In this document: in pieces, positions 1 through 8,441 of the stretch | Layout of the letters: every line of letters starts with the position of its first letter | Numbering within the stretch: the stretch's first letter is position 1 | Assembly: GCF_013364155.1 (NCBI RefSeq) | Contig: NZ_CP054916.1 | Location: 7,904,001 to 7,968,000 of the forward strand | Origin: Streptomyces sp. NA02950 | Lineage (GTDB): Bacteria > Actinomycetota > Actinomycetes > Streptomycetales > Streptomycetaceae | Length of the DNA: 64,000 bases | Reading direction: 5' to 3' | The notes under the pieces: generated by a model | Database searches by the model: none | Told to the model about the DNA's origin: nothing | Seen by the model: the letters and a program-made list of their open reading frames with translations, nothing else | Made by a program: the position numbers and the translations under genes

Positions 1-531
1 CTGGGACCCGGCGGCGTACCCGCGTGCCGGGTCAGCCGCGCGGGGGCTGGACCATCCTGCGGCCCGCGGTCGCGCCGCCGTGCCCCACTCCACCCGCCGG
101 CCGCAGAAGCCCACGCGGGCGCCCTCGGCGGCGAACGCCTTCGCCGCCGCCCGGCCGATGCCGGAGGTCGCGCCGGTGATCAGCACCGTCCTGCCCGCGA
201 ACCGGCCTGCCCCGCGGCGCCCGCGGGGGGCGGCCGCGGCGCGGCCCGAGGCTCCCAGCGCCGTCGCCGCGGCCGCCCCTGCCAGGCCCAGCATGGGGCC
301 GCCAAGTAGGGCCCGCCGGCCGAACTCCGGCTCGGACGCCCGCGCGCGCCCCCCGTCGTGCCCGGCCTCCTCTGCCCGTGCCGCCCCGGCGGCGGCCCGG
401 TGGCCGCTCGCGCCGGACCCGCTCACGCGCACGCCGTTCATGCCTTTCACGCTACTCAGGCCGCTCTTGTCTCTTTCATCGCTCGTGCCGTTCATGCCGT
501 CCCCGTCCGCCTCGTCTCTACTGGTGGCCAT
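1..531 (-). CDS. SDR-family oxidoreductase with twin-arginine-like leader, partial (runs off the left edge)
   Basis: The frame is open from an ATG at 531 to the window edge (177 codons seen). After a low-complexity N-terminus of about 75 residues comes FGRRALLGG followed by an Ala/Gly/Leu-rich stretch, which looks like a twin-arginine signal. Then comes the Rossmann start of a short-chain dehydrogenase, TVLITGATSGIGRAAAKAF (the TGxxxGIG cofactor motif) and the end of the second strand, RVGFCGRR. The last 30 visible residues fit the SDR pattern poorly, so the gene may be degenerate or frameshifted near the edge. An exported SDR is unusual but known in actinomycetes. The catalytic Tyr/Lys lie outside the window, so the substrate is unknown. 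Confidence 0.6.
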   Translation of the reverse strand, partial: MATSRDEADGDGMNGTSDERDKSGLSSVKGMNGVRVSGSGASGHRAAAGAARAEEAGHDGGRARASEPEFGRRALLGGPMLGLAGAAAATALGASGRAAAAPRGRRGAGRFAGRTVLITGATSGIGRAAAKAFAAEGARVGFCGRRVEWGTAARPRAAGWSSPRAADPARGYAAGSQ

Positions 532-661
532 GCCGCAACCCTCGCCGGGCGCGGCCCGCCCAGTCCTCCCTCCGCGGGCCGTGATCGGCGGCCTGAAGGA
601 GGAGCGGGCCTCCTCCCGTCGCAGGAGTCCGGCGTTCCGGGCTGCGCCTATCGTCGGCCTG

Positions 662-1012
662 GTGAATCCCCCATGGCTGGAGCGCGCCTTCGACGAGCGT
701 TACGCGGTGGCTCGGGCGCTGCTGATGTCCGTCGCCCTTGCCGGCGATCTGCTGCTACTGCACCGACCGAGGAAATGCCACCGAGTGGGCGCTCGCGGCT
801 TGCGGACTCATACCGTGCGCGGTCGTGAGCCGCCGGCCGGGGACGGCACTGGCGGTCGCGACCGCACTGCTGGTGGCCGCGCACCGGCTGGACGCCGGCA
901 TCGTGCCGGCGCCGAAGGTGCTGGCTGCCGTCGTCCTCTTCGAGCTGGCGGCGGTGCGGTCCGGCCGGGCGCCGGTGGCGGGGGCGGCCGTGCTCGCCCT
1001 GGCGACCCGTCC
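662..1012 (+). pseudogene. Broken N-terminal fragment of a membrane sensor histidine kinase
   Basis: From a GTG at 662 one frame reads NPPWLERAFDERYAVARALL and then hydrophobic residues. Near 765 the reading continues in another frame as ATEWALAACGLIPCAVVSRR followed by three hydrophobic segments. This pattern resembles the N-terminal membrane domain of streptomycete two-component sensor kinases. Joining the two halves needs a small indel between about 755 and 775. Nothing resembling a dimerisation or ATPase domain follows; the sequence runs into a transposase fragment on the other strand. I read it as a truncated, frameshifted remnant. The family assignment rests on general resemblance only. 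Confidence 0.4.
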
Positions 1013-1134
1013 TGAACGTGGAGAGCCCGGCCGCCCTCGCGGTGGGCGGCCCGCACCAGGCGCTGGAACTGACGCGGACGCAGCCCGGTGAACACCTCTA
1101 TGAGCTCGCGGCGTTGTGCGGTGACGATCTGCAC
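1006..1134 (-). pseudogene. IS5-like transposase N-terminal fragment
   Basis: From a GTG at 1134 the minus strand encodes MQIVTAQRRELIEVFTGL then RPRQFQRLVRAAHREGG. This matches the usual beginning of streptomycete IS5-type transposases, where a short Thr-Gly-Leu-x-Pro-x-Gln-Phe helix precedes the helix-turn-helix. Recognisable similarity ends after about 43 residues and no DDE domain follows. It abuts the broken kinase fragment, suggesting the element inserted there and later decayed. Terminal inverted repeats were not identified. Confidence 0.45.
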
Positions 1135-1178
1135 ACGAAGCCCGACGCAGCACCGGACCAGGAGTCACGAGCCAGCCT

Positions 1179-1520
1179 TTAGGAGCCGTCGGTGGTCCCA
1201 GCCTCATGCACCGCTCGCAGGGCGCTTTCCAGCGCATGACGAAGGTGTGTCCGCGCGTCCCCCGCATCGGCCTTGCTCAGCAGTGCCGAAAGGAATTCCG
1301 GGTCCGGGTAGCCGCTGCCCCGGGACTCCTTCGTCGCCCACAGCTGAGACCAAATGGAGATCATTATTTCGTTGCAGGCTTGAGCCTGCGCGAACCGCCG
1401 CGGATCTGCATCGGTGAAGATATCGCGTGCCGAGATCCCCAGCCGATGGCCCACGGCGATCAGGAACGTCTCCCTCGATGGCGAATCCAGAATTGCCAGT
1501 ACGCGGTCGCGAGCACTCAT
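1179..1520 (-). CDS. Candidate immunity protein for the adjacent RHS toxin
   Basis: A 113-residue, mostly helical, soluble-looking protein with no signal peptide or membrane segment. Its ATG at 1520 overlaps the toxin stop codon in an ATGA arrangement, so the two are translationally coupled. In polymorphic toxin systems (known of the family) the small gene directly downstream of the variable toxin tip encodes the cognate immunity protein, which is the basis for this call. I recognise no named immunity family; notable stretches are DRVLAILDSPSRETFL and a Trp-containing helix, IWSQLWATKE. Function is inferred from position only. Confidence 0.55.
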   Translation of the reverse strand: MSARDRVLAILDSPSRETFLIAVGHRLGISARDIFTDADPRRFAQAQACNEIMISIWSQLWATKESRGSGYPDPEFLSALLSKADAGDARTHLRHALESALRAVHEAGTTDGS

Positions 1521-1798
1521 TGGTCCATGTCCCAGAAATCTTCGTCCGTCATCGGCCGACCTCCACCATAGGATTCGCGAGGCAGTGAATCCACGTCGTA
1601 CCCACGTGACCGCAGCACGGCGATCCTGGTGTTTCCGTTCATGATAGTGCCGTCCGGCTTGACGATCAGTGGCTCATGTGCCCCTGGCCTCAAAGAGAAG
1701 ACGATGTCTTCCGTGTCCTGCTTGTGCCAGAAGTCCAGTGAACTCCTGTCGAGCGAGCTATCCGGGTGCAGTGGCGTGAGCGGTTCTCCACAGCCTTC
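1517..1798 (-). other. Toxin tip domain of the RHS protein, ParB/Srx-like fold suspected
   Basis: The 93 residues after the last DPLGL are the variable C-terminal tip, which in RHS systems carries the toxic activity. The centre reads EPLIVKPDGTIMNGNTRIAV followed by LRSRGYDVDSLP. This spacing (short strand, Pro-Asp-Gly turn, NGNTR, then an rG loop and Leu-Pro) resembles the ParB N-terminal fold, where DGxxRxxA binds nucleotide. ParB-like domains are known as toxin tips. If correct, the target would be nucleic acid or nucleotide, but the catalytic residues are not certain. Confidence 0.45.
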
Positions 1799-4700
1799 GA
1801 GGCCGAGGGGGTCCTGCCACGTGTGGGGGTTGGAGACATAGGAGTAGGGATTGGGGGCCGGGGCGAGACCGAGGGGGTCGGGGGTGAGGTAGCCGGCGGT
1901 TTCCGGGTCGTAGTAGCGGTGGTGGTTGTAGTGGAGACCGGTTTCCGGGTCGGCGTATTGGCCGGGGAATCGGAGTGGGCAGTCCGTATCGTCCGGTGGG
2001 GTGGGCAGGAGGGTGCCCCAGAGGGTGGTGCGGGCCTGCCAGGCGAGGGTGCCGTCGGGGGTGACCAGTTCGGTGGGTGTGCCGACCAGGTCCGTGACGA
2101 TCGCGTGGAAACGTGCGTCGTCATCGGATTGCGGGATGTCGGCGAGAGCAAGGATCGAGCCGGTGTTCTCGGGGCGGGCAGTCCGTGTCCGATGGAGGGA
2201 CTGGGATACGGGGCGGTGGGTGCCCGGGGCGTAATCCCATGTCGTCACCGTGCCATCCGGGCTTATGCGTTCGGCCAGGCGTGTGTCATCCCAGGTGAAG
2301 GTGACGGTGTTGCCATCGGGGCCGGTTTTGGCCATGCGGCGGCCGAGGGGGTCGTAGGTGTAGGTCCATTCGTGGCCGTCGGGGGTGGTGGCTTTGGCGA
2401 GCCGGTCCTGGGCGTTCCAGGTGTAGGTCCAGGTGCGGGTCTGGCCGTTGAGGAGTTTCCGGGTTCTGCGGATCAGGCGGCCTGCGGCGTCGTGCTCGTA
2501 GGTGGTCCGCCCCGCATGGCGGATGAGGGCGCCGGTGTAGGTGCGGTCGCCGGTGGCGGGGTGGTCCGGTGCGGTGGCGTGGGTCTGGTTGCCCGACGTG
2601 TCGTAGGCGTACTTCTCCGTCCAGCCGTGCGCCTGGACCCCGGTCACCCGTCCCATCGTGTCGTGGGTGAAGCGGCGTGTCCCGGTGGTGAGTTCGCGGA
2701 CCTGCGTGACCCAGCCGTCGGCGCGGTAGCTGTAGGCACGATGCTGAAGAAGGCCGCCCTGGGGGGGAGGCGGTCAGGCTCTGCGCAGTCAGGCGGCCCG
2801 ATTCGTTCCACGTCTGGTTGAGGGTGACCGCTCCGGTGGCACGCTCGATTTCGCGGCGCGCGGCGTCGTGGGTGAAGGTGAGGGTCTGCCCGGCGGTGGT
2901 GAGCGTCGCCGGCAGGCCCGTTGGGCCGTACGTCCAGGCGGAGGTCAGGCCCGATGGGGCCATGCGATGGGTGCGGTTGCCTGCCGCGTCATAGGTGTAG
3001 GTCGTGGTGCGGCCGTTGACGGTCTCGGCGACGACGCGGTTGAGCGCATCGCGTTCCAAGGCCAACCGCACATCCGCGTTGGCCGCGCTGAGCAGCGTTC
3101 CGTTGCTGTCGTAGGTGTAGGTGGTCTGCTCGCCGGTGGTCTTGTCCTGCTGGGCGACCACGTGGCCCCCCGCGTCGCGGACGTAACCCACCGTCTGGCC
3201 CAGGGAGTTGGTCTGCGCGGTGAGGTGGCCTGCGGCGTCGCGGGTGTAGGTGCGGGTCACGCCGTTGAAGTCGGTCTCGGCGATCAGGCGGCCCGCGGGA
3301 TCGTACTCATAACGCCACTCGTGCCCTTGGGGATTGGTGACGGTGGTCAAGCGCAGTTCGGTGTCGTAGCCGAAGGCGTAGTGCGCGCCATCGGGATCGG
3401 TGCGCGTTGCGGGCTGGTCGAAGTGGGTGTGGGTGTAGCTGGTGGTGTGTCCGGCCTGGTCGGTGTGGAGGGCGAGATTGCCCTCGGTGTCCCACTGCCA
3501 CACTTCTCGAGCGCCGTCGGGGGTTTCGCGCCAGGCGGGCTTGCCCTCGATGGTCCAGCCGTGCCGGGTGGTGTGGCCGAGCGGGTCGGTGAGGGCAGTG
3601 ATCCGGCCGTGTGGGCCTCGGCGGACGTGGGTGGTGTGTCCGAGGGCGTTGGTGATGGCGACCGGGAGGCCCGCGGGGTTCGGAGTGACCTCGGTGGTGT
3701 GTCCGAGGGCGTCGGTGATGGACGTCAGATGGCCTGAGGTGTTGTAACCGTAGTGGGTGGTGGCGCCGGTGGGGTCGGTGGTGGAGGTGCGGTCTCCGCG
3801 GTCGTTGTAGGTGTGGCGCCAGATCGCGCCGTTCGGCTCGCGGAGCTCCGTGGGGAGGTCCTGGTCGTCGTAAACGGCGTGGACGGTGGTGCCGTCGGGG
3901 CGTTCGATGGCGATCAGGTGGTCGTGGTCGTCGTAGCGGTAGCGGGTGGTGTGGCCCAGGGGGTCGGTGATGGCGATCGGGTGGCGGTTGCCCTCGTCCC
4001 ATTCGGTGTGGGTGGTGTTGCCCAGTGGGTCGGTCTCCGCGATGACCTTGTATGCCTCGTTGCGGACGTAGGTGGTGGTGTTGCCCTGGGAGTCGGTGTA
4101 GCGGTTGGTGCGGTCGTCGTCGCCGTAGTGCATGCGGCCGGAGAGGATGCCGTCCGGGCCGATGCCGCGCAGGACACGTCCGCGGTGGTCGTAGACGTAG
4201 GCGTAGGAGGTGCCGTTGCGGTCGGTCTAGGATGTGATGCGGTGTGCGTCGTCGTACCGGTAACGCAGCGGTTTGCCGGTGGAGTTGATGACTTCGCTGA
4301 GGTCTCCGGCTTCGTTGTAGCCGTAGCTGAGCAGTGTGGTGCTGTGCTGGTGGTTCTGGCCGTGGAGCAGGCGCAGGGCGGTGATGCGCAGGAGTGTGGG
4401 GTCGGTGTCGATGGCGATGCGGTAGCCGCCGGAGTGGTTGATCTGTGTCGGTGTGCCCTGCTCGTCGTAGCTGATGGTGATGCGGTCGCCGTCGCCGGTG
4501 CGGTCGGTGATGGCGGTCAGGGCGAGTTCGCGGCCGGCTGCCGGGAGGGGGGTGAAGTGGAGGGTGCGGTTGTGTTCGGGGGCGGTGATGGTGAAGGTGC
4601 CGTTCGGTTTGCCGTCCCAGCACAGCGGCCAGCGGGGGCCGGAGGTGGGAAGTGTGGGCACGTCCTGCCGCGGCACGGGATAGGTGAGCAGCATGCCGTC

Positions 4701-5921
4701 GTCGGATATGTAGACGACCCCGGCGTCATCGATCTCAAGGCGCTGGTCCAGTGTTCCGGCCCAGGTGCGGCCGTACCAGCCGCCACAGGGGTGCCCGGAG
4801 ACGTAGTGCCGTTCCAGGACGAGGGGGAGCGCACCGGGCAGGGTGGTATCGGTGGCGAACATGACCATCTCACCGGTGGTCACGTCGATCGGCTCACCGG
4901 CGGTGCACTTCTTGTTGCCGGGGGTGCAGCCCTGGTTCGGGTTCTCGTCGGTGTGTCTGCGTGCCTTGCCGTCGCGGCTCAGGGCCCGTTCGCGGTTGAG
5001 GAGGCGTTGGGCGGCGTTCTTGGCCACGGTGCCGCCGCGGCGGATGGCGCCGGTGCCGCCGGTGGCCAGTGCCAGGAGGAGGTCGGGAGTGAGCTGGCCG
5101 GCGGCGCGGGCGGGGTTGCGCTGCCATTCGTCCCAGTTGGTGACGGCTTTGGCGAACTCCTTGGGGTGGTCGACGGCGTAGGCGACCCCGTCGGCCATGC
5201 CCGCGAGGCGTAGCCCGGCCCCTTGCGGTCCGTCCTCGACGAGGTACTCGAATTCCTTGTACCAGCCGTGGGCGGTGTCCTTCGCGCCGCCGAAGAAGTC
5301 TCCCAGCTTCTGTTTCAGGGCATCCACGCCGCCGGGGGCCGCGGGTTTGTCCGGGGCTTTCTCCCTGGCGGTGTCGAGTGTGCGCTTGGCCGCATCGACG
5401 ACGAGTTCGAGTTCCGCCTCCAGTTTGTCCAGGCGCTTGTAGCAGGCGTCCAGCGCGGCCATCCCCGGGTCGTTCTCCGGGGGCTTTTCCGGCAGGGGAT
5501 CGTCCTTGCGGTCCTCCGCCTCGCTGTAGTCCTTCACCCGCTGCCAGTAGTGCTTCGACGCCGCCCGCGCGTCGTCGGCGTCGTCGATGATCGGCTTGAC
5601 CCGCTTTTGCACCGAGCGCAGCTTCCCGGCATAGGAATCCAGCGCACCGGCGGCGGAGGTGAAGTACTTCTTCGCCGAGGACAGTTCCTTGGGCAGCTTC
5701 TCCGTCGCGCCCTTGAAGCCCTCTGACGCCGCACCGGTCCAGTTCATCAGGGCCAGCACATCGAGCTGGTCGACCCCGTCCTGGAACGCCCCGGCGTAGG
5801 CGCGGAGTGTGACCGCCAGGTCCTCGATCTTGGTGGGGCTGCCGGGGATGACGTCGGAGGGTTTGGCGTTGGGGGGTATGCGCTCGTTCGTGCCGCCCTC
5901 GGTCGCGTCCTTCTGCGTCAT
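1517..5921 (-). pseudogene. RHS/YD-repeat polymorphic toxin, frame broken twice
   Basis: Read through, the gene would encode about 1,470 residues. Order: a helical N-terminus with a WTG-containing region reminiscent of WXG100/type VII substrates; a second coiled helical block; a GEPIDVTTGEMV segment typical of the DUF6531 entry to RHS cores; roughly 900 residues of YD repeats (many T-Y-x-YD and TDPLGHTT units); the core end with DPLGL twice; then a 93-residue variable tip. Two lesions break it. A TAG at 4227-4229 sits where repeat context suggests a Trp codon, and the frame is unchanged beyond it. A run of seven G at 2761-2767 shifts the frame; six would restore it. The ATG at 5921 is the natural start. 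Either the gene is decayed, is phase-variable, or the assembly has errors. Cell-surface or secreted toxin role inferred. Confidence 0.8.
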
Positions 5922-6049
5922 GCGGTCACTCCCTTGGACCCGCCGTCGGCTTCCCAGCCGCCGTCGTAGCGCAGCCGCGGGTTGGCCGCGGCCGGCGTTG
6001 GTTCGCGATCCCGCTCAGGCGAACTCGAGCTGTCCCCACCCCTGAACAC
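5918..6049 (-). other. Short open frame (43 codons) coupled to the RHS start
   Basis: A frame from GTG 6049 ends in GGWEADGGSKGVTA, and its stop overlaps the RHS ATG as ATGA. Codon use looks coding in the last 25 codons. It may be a small leader protein or the tail of a deleted upstream gene, such as a WXG100 partner. No ribosome binding site was seen at the GTG, and its first codons lie in the direct repeat described separately. Confidence 0.25.
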
Positions 6050-6079
6050 GTGATCAATACCCCCGAACACGTGATCAAT
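6044..6079. repeat. Two direct copies of GAACACGTGATCAAT, 21 bp apart
   Basis: Identical 15-mers lie at 6044-6058 and 6065-6079, each preceded by a CCCC-like run. Each contains the palindromes CACGTG and TGATCA. The 21-bp period equals two helical turns, so both copies face the same side of the DNA. They sit upstream of the RHS operon in the 394-bp gap before the thiolase gene and could be an activator or repressor site for the toxin operon. No matching regulator was identified. Confidence 0.45.
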
Positions 6080-6217
6080 CTTCGCATGGGGGAGTGGCGC
6101 TTTTGGCCGACGGGCACGCGGTCGTGCTGGAGAGCTCGCCTGGCTCCGCCGTCGGAACCAAGGCCACTCCCGACAGCTCGAGAGGGGCAGCGCGAGGGTC
6201 TCGGCGTTGCCGGCTTG

Positions 6218-6246
6218 TTGAACTTGACGCCGGATTCAATTATAAA
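6218..6246 (+). promoter_or_regulatory. Promoter with overlapping TetR-type operator, copy 1 (thiolase)
   Basis: A 22-bp palindrome at 6218-6239 has arms TTGAActtGAC and its inverse, ending in GGATTCAA. The left TTGAAC also serves as a -35 hexamer, with a 17-bp spacer to TATAAA at 6241-6246. A bound dimer would cover the -35 and the spacer. The same arrangement recurs at 8353, 10131 and 11036. The expected transcript start is near 6253, ahead of the thiolase ATG at 6316. Confidence 0.7.
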
Positions 6247-6315
6247 CGAGCGAGAGGCCGGCTCCGTCCCCCTGCGGTCCGGACGAGGCGGACCGACAGG
6301 ACGCATGGAGGCGAC

Positions 6316-7515
6316 ATGAGGGAAGCAGTCATCGTTTCGACGGCGCGGACGCCGATCGGGAAGGCGTACCGCGGTGCGTTCAACGACACCCAGGCGCAGG
6401 AACTCGCCGCCCATGCCCTCTCGCACGCGGTGCGGCGTGCCGGGCTCGAGGGAGGCGAGGTCGAAGACGTGATCCTCGGCTGTGCCGTGCAGCAGGGGTC
6501 CTCCGGTGGCAATGTCGCCCGCCAGGCCGCTCTCCGTGCCGGACTCCCGGACACCGTGTCGGGGATGACGGTCGACCGGCAGTGCTCGTCGGGCCTGATG
6601 GCGATGGCGACGGCCGCCAAGCAGATCGTCGGCGACGGTATGCAGGTCGCTGTCGGCGGCGGTGTCGAGTCGATCTCCTTGGTGCAGAACGACCACATGA
6701 ACACCCATCGCATGGCCGATCCCTGGCTGGTCGAGCACAAGCCGAGCATCTACATGCCGATGTTGCAGACGGCGGAGATCGTCGCCGAACGCTACGGCGT
6801 GAGCCGGGAACGCCAGGACGAGTTCGCGCTGGTGTCGCAGCAGCGCACGGCGGCGGCGCAGCAGGCCGGGCGGTTCGACCAGGAGATCGTCGCGCTCGAC
6901 AGCGTCAAGAAGGTCCTGGACAAGCAGTCGGGGGAGGTGCGGGACGAGGCCGTGACCCTGACCCGGGACGAGGGCAACCGGGCGTCGACCACACTCGAGG
7001 GCCTCGCCGGGCTGGCGCCGGTGCTGCCGGACGGCCAGGTGACGGCGCGTTCCAGCGTGACGGCGGGCAACTCCTCGCAGCTGTCGGACGGGGCCTCGGC
7101 GTCGGTGTTGATGGAGTCGAAGGAAGCCGAGCGGCGCGGACTGGAGCCACTGGGCGTGTACCGGGGCATGACCGTCGCCGGTTGCGGGCCGGACGAGATG
7201 GGGATCGGTCCGGTGTTCGCCATTCCGAAACTGCTGAAGCAGCACGACCTCACCATCGACGACATCGGGCTGTGGGAACTCAACGAAGCGTTCGCTTCCC
7301 AGGCGCTGTACTGCCGTGACGAACTGCACATCGATCCGGAGCGGTTCAACGTCAATGGCGGCGGGATCTCGGTCGGCCATCCGTACGGGATGACCGGTGC
7401 CCGTCTGGTGGGGCACGCCCTGATCGAGGGCAGGCGCCGGGGTGTTCGGTATGTGGTGATCTCGATGTGCGTCGGCGGCGGAATGGGCGCGGCCGGGCTG
7501 TTCGAGGTCGCTTAG
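6316..7515 (+). CDS. Acetyl-CoA acyltransferase (thiolase)
   Basis: A 399-residue thiolase, the normal length. The nucleophilic Cys is at about residue 90 in DRQCSSGLM. The C-terminal catalytic motifs are [23 protein letters not shown] (His) and [13 protein letters not shown] (second Cys). It should cleave 3-ketoacyl-CoA with free CoA in the last step of beta-oxidation; a biosynthetic direction is less likely in this context. The ATG at 6316 is preceded by GGAGG at 6306-6310. It is the first gene after operator copy 1, and the HAD gene follows 73 bp later, probably in the same transcript. The substrate is not readable from sequence. Confidence 0.93.
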   Translation: MREAVIVSTARTPIGKAYRGAFNDTQAQELAAHALSHAVRRAGLEGGEVEDVILGCAVQQGSSGGNVARQAALRAGLPDTVSGMTVDRQCSSGLMAMATAAKQIVGDGMQVAVGGGVESISLVQNDHMNTHRMADPWLVEHKPSIYMPMLQTAEIVAERYGVSRERQDEFALVSQQRTAAAQQAGRFDQEIVALDSVKKVLDKQSGEVRDEAVTLTRDEGNRASTTLEGLAGLAPVLPDGQVTARSSVTAGNSSQLSDGASASVLMESKEAERRGLEPLGVYRGMTVAGCGPDEMGIGPVFAIPKLLKQHDLTIDDIGLWELNEAFASQALYCRDELHIDPERFNVNGGGISVGHPYGMTGARLVGHALIEGRRRGVRYVVISMCVGGGMGAAGLFEVA

Positions 7516-7588
7516 GTCCTCATGAGAGCCGGCGGCTGCCGTCGTATCGGCCGGTGGGAAGCCGGCTGTGAGAGAGAGGGGTCCTGGT

Positions 7589-8236
7589 ATGGACACGGTG
7601 CCGAGCGTGGTGGAAAGGGCCCGAACGGCGGTCCTTGTGGACTTCGGCGGGGTTATCACCTCCAGTGTGTTGCGGGCTTTTTATGACTTCGGCGCCTCGC
7701 TCGGCGGCGACCCGCGCCTACCGCTGGACCTCCTCGGCCGGGACGAGTCCGCACGCACCCTCCTGGTCGACCACGAGTGCGGCCGTATCGACACCGAAGC
7801 CTTCGAGCGAGGATTCGCCGAGCGTCTCCGTGCCCACGGCGCCGATGTACCGGCCGAGGGGCTGACGGCCCGGATGCAGGCGGGGATGTCGATCGACCAG
7901 GATGTCCTCGCCCTGCTGGGTGATCTTCGCGCCGCCGGGTATCCCGTTGCGCTGGTCTCCAATGCGTTCGGGAACGGAACCTACGATGGCGTCGACCTCG
8001 CCGCCGTGGCTGACGCGGTCGTCATCTCCGCGGAGGTCGGGATCCGTAAGCCGTCCCGGCGGATCTACGCCATCGCCTGTGAACGCCTCGGTGTCTCCCC
8101 CGAGGAGGCGGTCATGATCGACGATCTGCGGCAGAACCTCGACGGAGCGGCGCGGATCGGAATCGGGGGCGTGCTGCACACCAGTGCCGCGGACACCCGC
8201 CGCCAACTGGCCGAACGCTTCGGGATCACCGTCTGA
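7589..8236 (+). CDS. HAD-family hydrolase, ACAD10 N-terminal-domain type
   Basis: About 215 residues with all HAD motifs: DFGGVI (nucleophile Asp; Gly replaces the usual second Asp, as in the epoxide-hydrolase N-domain and ACAD10-like subgroup), ALVSNA (motif II), the Lys of GIRKPSRRIY (motif III) and VMIDDLRQN (motif IV). It is a probable phosphatase or phosphoester-processing enzyme. I chose ATG 7589 because GAGAGGGG lies just upstream; a GTG at 7568 is an alternative. Its place in the same regulon as an APH kinase and an acyl-CoA dehydrogenase is notable, since these three domains form one protein in animal ACAD10. The exact reaction is unknown. Confidence 0.88.
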   Translation: MDTVPSVVERARTAVLVDFGGVITSSVLRAFYDFGASLGGDPRLPLDLLGRDESARTLLVDHECGRIDTEAFERGFAERLRAHGADVPAEGLTARMQAGMSIDQDVLALLGDLRAAGYPVALVSNAFGNGTYDGVDLAAVADAVVISAEVGIRKPSRRIYAIACERLGVSPEEAVMIDDLRQNLDGAARIGIGGVLHTSAADTRRQLAERFGITV

Positions 8237-8352
8237 CCGAGGCGAGCCGCCGTACGCGGTGCGCGGTAGTGCGTCGCCGTGTCCGCGGTGGGACGGGCGC
8301 TACGCACCTTCGGACACTCCAGCCACTCCGGCCTCTTTCCGTGTCCTAACAC

Positions 8353-8381
8353 TTGAAGCTGAGGCCGGATTCAAGTCTACT
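8353..8381 (+). promoter_or_regulatory. Promoter with overlapping TetR-type operator, copy 2 (ligase)
   Basis: The palindrome at 8353-8374 begins TTGAAGCTGAG and ends GGATTCAA. TTGAAG can act as the -35, with a 17-bp spacer to TCTACT at 8376-8381. It drives the acyl-CoA ligase starting at 8442. It is the same layout as copies 1 and 4 but with a weaker -10. Confidence 0.62.
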
Positions 8382-8441
8382 GCTGGACGAGGGTGAGGTC
8401 CGTGCCCGATCACCTGCTCACACCCCTGGAAGGCACCGCCC

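Noticed and set aside
1766..2821. A 351-codon plus-strand open frame
   Set aside because: It is the shadow of the RHS core end, with Gly/Val bias and no homology pattern.
3753..5213. A long Gly/Val-rich open frame on the plus strand
   Set aside because: It is antisense to the RHS repeats; repeat codon structure creates the open frame, and it has no domain or ribosome binding site.
5926..7659. A 577-codon minus-strand open frame over the thiolase
   Set aside because: It overlaps the thiolase and has no domain; it is only open because of the G+C bias.
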